In this document: in pieces, positions 13,940 to 20,390 of the stretch
Layout: the number at the start of each line of letters is the position of its first letter
How positions within the stretch are numbered: position 1 is the stretch's first letter
Assembly: GCA_900539665.1 (NCBI GenBank)
Contig: UQCV01000043.1
Location: forward strand, 1-20,390
Direction: 5' to 3'
From: an uncultured Succinivibrionaceae bacterium
Lineage (GTDB): Bacteria; Pseudomonadota; Gammaproteobacteria; Enterobacterales; Succinivibrionaceae
Length of the DNA: 20,390 nucleotides
Made by a program: the position numbers and the translations under genes
The notes under the pieces: generated by a model
What the model was told of the DNA's origin: nothing
What the model saw: only the letters and a program-made list of their open reading frames with translations
The model's database searches: none

Positions 13940-14950
13940 ATGACAACAAGTTCTATGACTCACAACGACAATGTGTTTAAGGCGATGTGTGATGACAAGC
14001 TTTATCTAGTTACCGACCATAATTTCGAAGAGTGTGGTGAAGTAGCTGATACTAATGGATACTTGGTTGTAATCGGTGCTACTTTAAGCTTGCACGAACT
14101 TGCTGAATTCACTGCAAAGGCAAAAGCTCATGAGGTGAAAGCCGTGTTTATGCGTCCATTTGAATTTTGTGGCAACGTGGTAGCTATTGCTTGTTGTAAT
14201 AAATACAGTGAAGAACTTAACAGCGAATTAAAAGAATTAAAGAATGGTACTGATGCGGTTCACGTTAAGAATATTCCTTCTTTAAATCACCCTGGCGTGA
14301 TGTTGCTTGATATGGATTCAACCTGTATTCAGATTGAATGTATCGATGAAATAGCTCGTGCTTATGGGGTAGGCGAACAGATTGCCGAAATTACAAGTCA
14401 AGCTATGCACGGCTTATTAGATTTTAAACAGAGCTTGCGTAAGAGAGTATCTTTGTTAAAAGATGCTCCTGTAAGTATTTTAGAGGATTTAAGATCACGC
14501 TTACCAATTATGCCAGGTTTTCCTGAACTTGTGCGTCTTCTACAGGACCACGGTTGGTATGTAGCTATTGCTTCTGGTGGCTTTATGCAGTTTGTAAGCA
14601 AGCTTAAAGAAGACTACAACTTAACTTTAGTAAGAGCCAATAGCTTTGAAATTGATGGCGATCATTTAACTGGTGGTCTAGTTGGTGGTATTGTTGATTC
14701 TGCGGTTAAGGTGGCCACATTGCAAGAATTGTGCGCTCAATATGGCATTCCAGCTGAACAGAGCGTGGCGATCGGCGACGGGGCTAATGATTTGCCAATG
14801 ATTACGGCTTCAGGTTTAGGCTTTGCTATTCACGCTAAGCCAATTGTGCGCCAAAAAGCTCCTGCTACCATTAACTCATTTGGGCTGGATGCGGCAGCTT
14901 GTATTTTAGAAGCTAGTAGCAGACTTGAAAGAGCTGGTTTAAAAAAGTAA
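13940..14950 (+). CDS. serB: Phosphoserine phosphatase
   Basis: SerB removes phosphate from O-phosphoserine, the last step of L-serine synthesis. The 336-residue protein has an N-terminal regulatory-type region of about 110 residues and a HAD phosphatase core. Motif I is DMDST (nucleophile Asp124, acid/base Asp126), followed by the SerB signature IQIECIDEIA. Motif II is SGG (212-214), motif III Lys257 and motif IV GDGANDLP (279-286). It is slightly longer than E. coli SerB (322). Only a weak GGA precedes ATG 13940; ATG 13955 is an alternative start. It has its own promoter and ends at a shared hairpin with the converging PilZ gene. In E. coli, serB and radA are neighbours; here they are about 4 kb apart. 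Confidence 0.95.
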   Translation: MTTSSMTHNDNVFKAMCDDKLYLVTDHNFEECGEVADTNGYLVVIGATLSLHELAEFTAKAKAHEVKAVFMRPFEFCGNVVAIACCNKYSEELNSELKELKNGTDAVHVKNIPSLNHPGVMLLDMDSTCIQIECIDEIARAYGVGEQIAEITSQAMHGLLDFKQSLRKRVSLLKDAPVSILEDLRSRLPIMPGFPELVRLLQDHGWYVAIASGGFMQFVSKLKEDYNLTLVRANSFEIDGDHLTGGLVGGIVDSAVKVATLQELCAQYGIPAEQSVAIGDGANDLPMITASGLGFAIHAKPIVRQKAPATINSFGLDAAACILEASSRLERAGLKK

Positions 14951-14979
14951 ATAAACTAACCAAGAGCTAGGTTTAAAGT

Positions 14980-15014
14980 ACGATAAAGGCGGGATTTAAT
15001 TCCGCCTTTATCGT
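14980..15014. terminator. Shared terminator hairpin between converging serB and the PilZ gene
   Basis: ACGATAAAGGCGG (14980-14992) and CCGCCTTTATCGT (15002-15014) form a perfect 13-bp stem with a 9-nt loop. The T-run after it is short on both strands (TTTGATATTT on the plus). Its place between two converging genes supports a two-way terminator. Confidence 0.75.
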
Positions 15015-15058
15015 TTGATATTTAGAATTTGCTATTTTAATTTAAGCTCAATTAGCTC

Positions 15059-17470
15059 TTAGGCCGGCAAATGTTCGTCCGGAACTGAAATTGGAATAAA
15101 GCTAGTGAGGCCATTTTTGAGGGCTACACTTTGCGTGATATCAACGAGATCCCCAAACCCAAATTTATTCCATAGGTTGGATTCTAAGGCTTTGAATTTA
15201 TGCGGGGCGGCACGTTTAAGGTATGCTAATTCCTTGTCAATCTCTGTAGTGTTTGGTCGACCTGTGATGCTTAGAAAAAGCGCAAAAGCGGCAAAATAGC
15301 CGTGTACTTGTCCATCCTTTATAAAGTCAACAATTTCTTGTTTAGAGGTAAATTCATCTTCGGCTCGTGGGAAGTAAGTAACTACATCATTAATCTTTGT
15401 TCGCTTTACATAGATGTTGATTTGGAATTGTTTTTCCGTGTTTTTAATCAACTTAAAACTAGGCATGACCTCGTTTTTTAAAATTGAATTTGCAAATAGT
15501 GGGAATGTATTGCGCTTTTGAGGCTCATGTTCGTAAATTTGGCACAGGTTATTCACTTCAGTCCCATATTTGCTTTCGCAAATAAAGCCCAAACGATTTA
15601 AAGAGCCACGCATAAAAATCACTGGCGTGCTAAAGAGATTGGCAATCGTTATGTTTCTTAAAGCTTGCGATAACATACTCATTTCCGGTACTGCTCGAGC
15701 TGGCTCTAAATGTTTGGCGTTGATTTTAAATAACTCTTCTAGGAATAAAGAGGTACTTTCATTACTAGTTTTATGATGCATGCGCAGATGCAAAATAGTA
15801 TGAGCGGAGTTTACAAACACAACATCGTAAGGAATGTTTTCAAGCTTGGTCTTTTTGGATAATTCCTGTAACTTTGGTAATGATACGTAAATAACATCGT
15901 TGTTATAGTATTCAACAGGAGCTGCTAGTTCTATTTGTAAACCGCGAGATGACAAATCTCTAGTCCAACCCGTAACAGGTGGCAAATCTTTACCATAAAC
16001 TAAAACTGGGGTTTTGTAGAGATAACGAGGTTCTTCCCTAGGTTTGGTATATTGTAAATATTCTAGGTTTATGGGCTTAACGCTATCTGTTTTTAACGTA
16101 AAACACTGTAAGGCGTTAGCAGAAGTTGTAGCAGTGAAATTACTATAAACTTCAAGATCCTCGGGCGTATCAATTCTAGTCAACATGCCAATATAGCCAA
16201 GAGCAGAAATTTCCTTGGTTATGAGCTCGGTATTCTCGTTAGGCAAATCTGAAATGATGTTTTTGATGCAATTTGCACTATGATCTAGTGGGGCAAATTC
16301 AAATTTATAAACTCTAAACGACGTATGGCTTGCAGCCATTCTAAAGAAGGTATCAGTTAAATTTTTTTCCAAAAGCTCTTCTAAAGTGGCACAAATAAAA
16401 TAAACATGGTTTTGGCTAGTATGTTTAAAGCAATAGAATGTGGTGCTAACAGTTTCATTATTGTTTAAGCTTTCGGTAAAGCGCTTCATCCGTTGAGCTG
16501 AAAAGAGGGCCCGTAGTTTATCGTCGCTACGCTCATCACGCCAATAATCAAGATCGTCATGGTTACAATCGCTTTTTAGGGTAAAGCTTGGTTCTGGCGT
16601 TTGAGGATCGGTAGAAAAGAAGATGGTAATACCTCGAACTTTTGGTAAGTAGGCATACTCCATGGCTTTAATGTTTAGTGTGTAGGCAAAGTAATTAGTA
16701 TCGATGCGATAACGATAGCGGTTTGCTTCCTGAAAATTAAGCACAAATTGTTCAAAGTCTTTGTTTTCGGCTAAGTAACGAGTTTTGAGCCAGACTTTAG
16801 TGTCTTTGGTTTCTACCCCGAGAGTTTCGTAAGGTACCTCGGTTAACAATTCAGCATATTTAGGAAATAGTTCGATAAGACCTGTGAAGGTAATAGTAAT
16901 GTTTTCACGGCCCGTAAAAGGCATGACAAAAGGCAAAATGAGCTTGATGCCACTACAAGATAAATCGGAAGTTTTGGCTTCAAATTTACGCCCGTTCGCT
17001 AGAGTCACTAAAATCTGTGAGCAATAAAACATGCGTTCATCGCGTCGGTGGGAGTAACTAGCAAATCTAATGCTGTCGACCTTAAAACGAGCTGGGATAT
17101 TAGCTTCTTGGTTGGGAGTTGGAGCTTCTTGTTGTTTGTTTTTTTTGCGTTCAGCGTGATGACGCAAGAGTTCCTCGTAAAGCCCGTTGCTATAGACCCC
17201 ATGATATTGTTCAAGTAGTTGTTTAAATTCTTCAATGTCTGCGGCTTGAAGGAAATGTCGAATGCCACTATAAATAAATTCGACGCAGTCACCGTCGCTA
17301 CGAAAATCAATAATGCGAATACTTGGAGCGCAAAGTCTTTTTAACTCCATACTAAGTAAAAAAGCATTGATAGAGGCATCAGAAAGGAGGAGATCTTCTT
17401 TGATTTCATCAAAGTTTGGATAGTTCAAAAATGGAACTAACTCGAGAGCTTTTTGTGCAATAAGATCCAT
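15059..17470 (-). CDS. Large protein with two PilZ (cyclic-di-GMP-binding) domains
   Basis: PilZ domains bind cyclic-di-GMP through an RxxxR motif and a D/NxSxxG motif. This 803-residue protein has two complete sets: Arg142/Arg146 (HRRDER) with DLSCSG (169-174), and Arg478/Arg482 (REEPR) with DLSSRG (505-510). Both should bind the messenger. The regions between (about 180-470) and after (about 590-803) are long, have no motif I can name, and include a polar stretch KKNKQQEAPTPNQEAN near 109-124. No signal peptide or membrane helix is seen, so it is probably a cytoplasmic effector. It lies opposite to serB and near radA. I recall Vibrio cholerae PlzC (VC2344) between serB and radA, so this may be its orthologue. 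ATG 17470 lacks a clear ribosome site, but no better start fits. Confidence 0.85.
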   Translation of the reverse strand: MDLIAQKALELVPFLNYPNFDEIKEDLLLSDASINAFLLSMELKRLCAPSIRIIDFRSDGDCVEFIYSGIRHFLQAADIEEFKQLLEQYHGVYSNGLYEELLRHHAERKKNKQQEAPTPNQEANIPARFKVDSIRFASYSHRRDERMFYCSQILVTLANGRKFEAKTSDLSCSGIKLILPFVMPFTGRENITITFTGLIELFPKYAELLTEVPYETLGVETKDTKVWLKTRYLAENKDFEQFVLNFQEANRYRYRIDTNYFAYTLNIKAMEYAYLPKVRGITIFFSTDPQTPEPSFTLKSDCNHDDLDYWRDERSDDKLRALFSAQRMKRFTESLNNNETVSTTFYCFKHTSQNHVYFICATLEELLEKNLTDTFFRMAASHTSFRVYKFEFAPLDHSANCIKNIISDLPNENTELITKEISALGYIGMLTRIDTPEDLEVYSNFTATTSANALQCFTLKTDSVKPINLEYLQYTKPREEPRYLYKTPVLVYGKDLPPVTGWTRDLSSRGLQIELAAPVEYYNNDVIYVSLPKLQELSKKTKLENIPYDVVFVNSAHTILHLRMHHKTSNESTSLFLEELFKINAKHLEPARAVPEMSMLSQALRNITIANLFSTPVIFMRGSLNRLGFICESKYGTEVNNLCQIYEHEPQKRNTFPLFANSILKNEVMPSFKLIKNTEKQFQINIYVKRTKINDVVTYFPRAEDEFTSKQEIVDFIKDGQVHGYFAAFALFLSITGRPNTTEIDKELAYLKRAAPHKFKALESNLWNKFGFGDLVDITQSVALKNGLTSFIPISVPDEHLPA

Positions 17471-17774
17471 AATAGTCGCGTGTTTTTTAATTAGTTTATA
17501 TGAAAATTAGGGCAATCGAAAAGCAAACGCTATCAGTTTACGTGATCTAAAGTAAAACCATAAACAAGCTATGAATAGGAAAAAAGGTAACTCGAGTAAT
17601 CCCAAAAGCTTGTTGGTGTTGGCTGTTAAACCAGCCAAAGATCTAGCGATTGTTTCTATTTCTTGTACATACTAGGTATGAGTTTAATATTACATAATTT
17701 TCTGCTAAATAAAATTGATCTTACGCTAAAATATGTATAAGTGTAGCTTTAAAATCATAGTGCCGAGGGAATTT
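17471..17774. other. Divergent intergenic region between the PilZ gene and the phosphoesterase gene
   Basis: Just over 300 nt, AT-rich. On the plus strand TTGATC (17715-17720) is 15 nt before TATAAG (17736-17741), a weak promoter candidate for the phosphoesterase. I see no good promoter for the PilZ gene and no conserved structure. Confidence 0.3.
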
Positions 17775-18950
17775 ATGAAACTAATGTTAGGTGTCGCAGC
17801 TTTAGCGCCGACCGTATTCTTTTTATTAGGCTTTTTATTTCTAGTGTGGCCTGTGCGTAAAAACAAAACGCTTCGATATTTAATGTTGTTATTGGCCGTT
17901 ATTGCTTCGTATAAAACTTTATTTTTCTTGGTGTTTGGTGGCAGTGTGATGGCCCCTGATTTACCAGCATGGCTACAACTATGGTATGGCATATTGCAAA
18001 ACACCTACTTTTTTATGTTAGGGTTGGCCGTTACCTTAGGTCCAATTTTGTGGATAGGGCGTCGAGTGGCCAAAGCTCGCATTTTAAGCACTGGCGCTTT
18101 TATGTCGATTATTGCGGTTTTAGGGGCGGTGCTAGGGGTGACTGCGGGGTTAAATGCGGTAGCAGCTCCAAAAGTAGATACATATCGTTTAACCGCACCT
18201 AAATTTGCTCAAATGCCTGAAGGTTATCGTATTGTTCAACTTTCAGATCTGCATATGGGGATTAACATTACCCCTCAAATGATTAAGCAAATAGTGCAAA
18301 TGACTAATGCTCAAAAGCCAGATCTTGTCGTCATAACCGGGGATTTAGTGGATGGAATGCCAGAAAAATTGCGCTCTGATGTGTCCCTGTTAGCAGATCT
18401 TAAGGCTAAAGATGGAGTTTATATTATAAACGGCAACCATGAGTATTATGCATCCGCTTCTGCTTGGGAAGAAGTTTGGGGCGATTATGGCCTTAATCTT
18501 TTAAATAATAAAAACGTAATTCTTAAGCGTGATGGGGTTCCTTTTTTAGCGGTTGCAGGTCTTGCAGATAAACAAGCTATTAAAGTAGGCAGCGAGGCTC
18601 CAAATTTGGCCAAAGCCTTAAAGGGAATTCCTTCAGATTTACCCATTGTTTTACTTGAACATCGTCCTGAAAACTTTAAAACCAACGCTTCAAAAGTTGA
18701 CCTTATGTTAAGTGGACATACCCATGGGGGCATGGTCTGGGGGTTAGATTATTTAGTTGCGTTCTTAAATGGTGGTTATGTCTCAGGTTTATACCATGAG
18801 GGCACTTCAAGCCTTATTGTTAGCCGTGGTACATATTTGTGGGGCGGTTTTCTTGCACGCCTAGGGACTACTGGTGAAATTGGCGTAATTACGTTTTCGC
18901 AACCTAAGAATAGTAAGGACCAAGAATCAAATTTAGGAGAGGAGCGTTAA
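17775..18950 (+). CDS. Membrane-anchored calcineurin-like metallophosphoesterase (YkuE-like)
   Basis: Residues ~4-125 hold about four hydrophobic helices (near 7-26, 34-55, 73-95, 108-130), and ~150-380 form a calcineurin-type phosphoesterase domain. All metal-site motifs are present: SDLHMG (Asp158, His160), GDLVDG (Asp190), GNHE (Asn221, His222), His296 in LLEHRP, and SGHTHGG (His315, His317). This layout matches the YkuE/YaeI group; some members act on lipid-linked phosphate esters such as UDP-diacylglucosamine, but the substrate here is unknown. I chose ATG 17775 because GAGGGA (17765-17770) precedes it; an ATG at 17733 has no ribosome site. The stop TAA is immediately followed by the radA ATG, and the radA ribosome site lies inside this gene's last codons, so the two are co-translated. 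Confidence 0.85.
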   Translation: MKLMLGVAALAPTVFFLLGFLFLVWPVRKNKTLRYLMLLLAVIASYKTLFFLVFGGSVMAPDLPAWLQLWYGILQNTYFFMLGLAVTLGPILWIGRRVAKARILSTGAFMSIIAVLGAVLGVTAGLNAVAAPKVDTYRLTAPKFAQMPEGYRIVQLSDLHMGINITPQMIKQIVQMTNAQKPDLVVITGDLVDGMPEKLRSDVSLLADLKAKDGVYIINGNHEYYASASAWEEVWGDYGLNLLNNKNVILKRDGVPFLAVAGLADKQAIKVGSEAPNLAKALKGIPSDLPIVLLEHRPENFKTNASKVDLMLSGHTHGGMVWGLDYLVAFLNGGYVSGLYHEGTSSLIVSRGTYLWGGFLARLGTTGEIGVITFSQPKNSKDQESNLGEER

Positions 18951-20327
18951 ATGGTAAGAACTTCAGAGTTTGTTTGTAGTGCCTGTGGGGCTCGTTTAAG
19001 TAAATGGCAGGGTAAATGTCCAGAATGTGGTTCTTGGAACACTATTACTGAAGTGCAAATCGCCCCTAAACAGGAGCCTATGAAAGACAGCCGAGGTATT
19101 AATAGATTTGCAGGTTTTGCTGGGGCAGAAGCTTCTGGGGTGGTCAGCTTAAACACCGTGGCTCTTACCGAGATGCCGCGAATTCATTCAGGTTTTTCGG
19201 AATTAGACCGAGTGTTAGGTGGTGGTATTGTCCCTGGGGCCGTGGTACTAATTGGTGGTAATCCCGGAGCAGGTAAATCGACTTTGCTGCTACAGATGGT
19301 AAGTTATTTATCTCAAATGATGCGGGTACTTTATGTTACGGGGGAAGAATCGCTACAACAAGTGGCATTACGAGCGAATCGCTTAGGGGTTAGAACGGAT
19401 AACATCCGTATTGCTTCTGAAACCTCAGTGGAACGCATTATCACGCTCGCTGAAGCTGAAAAACCGGCAGTTTTAATTATCGATTCCATTCAAGTGATGC
19501 ACATGGAAGGTATTTCTTCAGCCCCTGGTAGTGTGTCGCAGGTAAGAGAAGGGGCTGCGGCTTTTACTCAATATGCTAAACGCGCCAACGTTTCAACTTT
19601 TATGGTGGGCCATGTAACCAAAGAAGGTAGTTTAGCCGGGCCTAAAATCCTTGAACACTGTGTGGATTGTTCCTTGCTACTAGAAGGGGATAGTGATTCT
19701 CGTTTTAGAACTATGCGCTGTCAAAAGAACCGTTTTGGTGCTGTAAACGAAATTGGGGTTTTTGCGATGGTTGAACATGGGATGCGGGAAGTTTCTAACC
19801 CATCAGCTATCTTTTTAAATCGAACTTCTGTGGAAAGCCCTGGTTCAGTAGTTATGGTGGTGTGGGAAGGTTCACGGCCTTTGTTGGTGGAATTACAAGC
19901 TTTGGTTGATACAACGCAATACGGCAATCCACGGAGATTAACTTTAGGGACGGAAGCTAATCGTCTTGCTATGCTCCTAGCTGTGTTGCATCGTCATGGA
20001 GGTGTTTCTATGGGGGACCAAGATGTGTTTGTTAATGTCGTTGGCGGGGTGAAGGTTGAAGAAACTAGTGCAGATTTACCGCTGGTGGCTGCTTTGGTGT
20101 CAAGTTATCGGAGTAAACCTATTCCACGCGATATGATTATTTTTGGTGAAATAGGCTTATCAGGGGAAATTAGACCGGTAAATTCAGGGAGTGAACGTAT
20201 TATTGAAGCACAAAAACATGGTTTCAAACAGGCGATTGTACCTAAAGATAATGCGCCAAGAAAGGTAATTTCAGGAATGCAAATCTTCCCTGTGACCTCA
20301 ATTACGGAAGCTCTTGAGCTGTTATAA
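18951..20327 (+). CDS. radA: DNA repair and recombination ATPase RadA (Sms)
   Basis: RadA is a hexameric RecA-like motor that promotes branch migration of recombination intermediates. The 458-residue protein (E. coli 460) is complete. It has a C4 zinc finger (Cys9, Cys12, Cys23, Cys26 in FVCSACG...GKCPECG), the Walker A GGNPGAGKST (GNPGAGKS 103-110), a Walker B-like VLIIDSIQ (174-181), the RadA-specific KNRFG (259-263), and a C-terminal Lon-protease-like domain ending VTSITEALELL. The N-terminal FVCSACGARLSKWQGKCPEC separates it from RecA and DnaB. AGGAGAGGAG lies just before the ATG. It directly abuts the phosphoesterase gene. No terminator is visible in the 63 nt that remain. Confidence 0.97.
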   Translation: MVRTSEFVCSACGARLSKWQGKCPECGSWNTITEVQIAPKQEPMKDSRGINRFAGFAGAEASGVVSLNTVALTEMPRIHSGFSELDRVLGGGIVPGAVVLIGGNPGAGKSTLLLQMVSYLSQMMRVLYVTGEESLQQVALRANRLGVRTDNIRIASETSVERIITLAEAEKPAVLIIDSIQVMHMEGISSAPGSVSQVREGAAAFTQYAKRANVSTFMVGHVTKEGSLAGPKILEHCVDCSLLLEGDSDSRFRTMRCQKNRFGAVNEIGVFAMVEHGMREVSNPSAIFLNRTSVESPGSVVMVVWEGSRPLLVELQALVDTTQYGNPRRLTLGTEANRLAMLLAVLHRHGGVSMGDQDVFVNVVGGVKVEETSADLPLVAALVSSYRSKPIPRDMIIFGEIGLSGEIRPVNSGSERIIEAQKHGFKQAIVPKDNAPRKVISGMQIFPVTSITEALELL

Positions 20328-20390
20328 AAGTCCTGATTCAAACAGATTTACACTTGTAACTCCAAAGCCTGAAAATGGTGTACGATTACA

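Noticed and set aside
1..20390. CRISPR arrays, prophage genes, rRNA, further tRNAs
   Set aside because: I looked for regularly spaced repeats, phage structural or integrase motifs, and rRNA-like stretches and saw none. Only one tRNA is evident.

Overview
The window looks like a Gram-negative gammaproteobacterial chromosome of low to moderate GC, roughly 40% by eye. It encodes LPS heptose synthesis (HldE), a TolC-type outer-membrane channel, a flagellar export-gate protein (FlhB), and ParE, GltX, SerB and RadA close to their enterobacterial forms. An Aeromonadales/Succinivibrionaceae-like or Vibrio-related lineage would fit, but no rRNA or phylogenetic marker settles this.

Layout: (1) 1-300 holds a relic of an IS200/IS605-type TnpB element on the minus strand, then a structured leader. 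(2) 301-3270 is a compact overlapping pabA-pabB-pabC operon for p-aminobenzoate, the folate precursor. (3) 3323-6659 has an extended -10 promoter, a folded leader of about 220 nt, parE (topoisomerase IV B) and an orphan flhB. (4) 6792-8455 is hldE with its own promoter and a strong terminator. (5) 8566-10994 is on the minus strand: an unrecognised 150-residue protein and tolC, separated by a GC-richer scar that carries, on the plus strand, the 3' end of a type I restriction specificity gene (hsdS) followed by a 13-bp perfect inverted repeat. (6) 11318-12292 holds tRNA-Gly(CCC) with a clear promoter, then about 800 nt of AT-rich DNA without a gene. That stretch contains a cluster of DnaA-box-like 9-mers and lies within about 1.7 kb lacking any GATC. 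(7) 12293-14950 is gltX with a strong terminator, then serB. (8) 15059-17470 on the minus strand is a large protein with two canonical PilZ (cyclic-di-GMP-binding) domains. (9) 17775-20327 is a membrane metallophosphoesterase directly abutting radA.

Most genes are housekeeping. The serB / PilZ protein / radA grouping recalls the neighbourhood I remember in Vibrio, here with a membrane phosphoesterase added. The points most worth checking are the DnaA-box cluster (origin-like or DnaA-titrating), the two mobile/defence relics (TnpB and HsdS), the NPEH form of the FlhB autocleavage motif, the hairpin between the Shine-Dalgarno and start codon of pabA, and the double-PilZ protein. I found no complete undescribed system. 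No CRISPR array, complete insertion sequence or prophage is visible.
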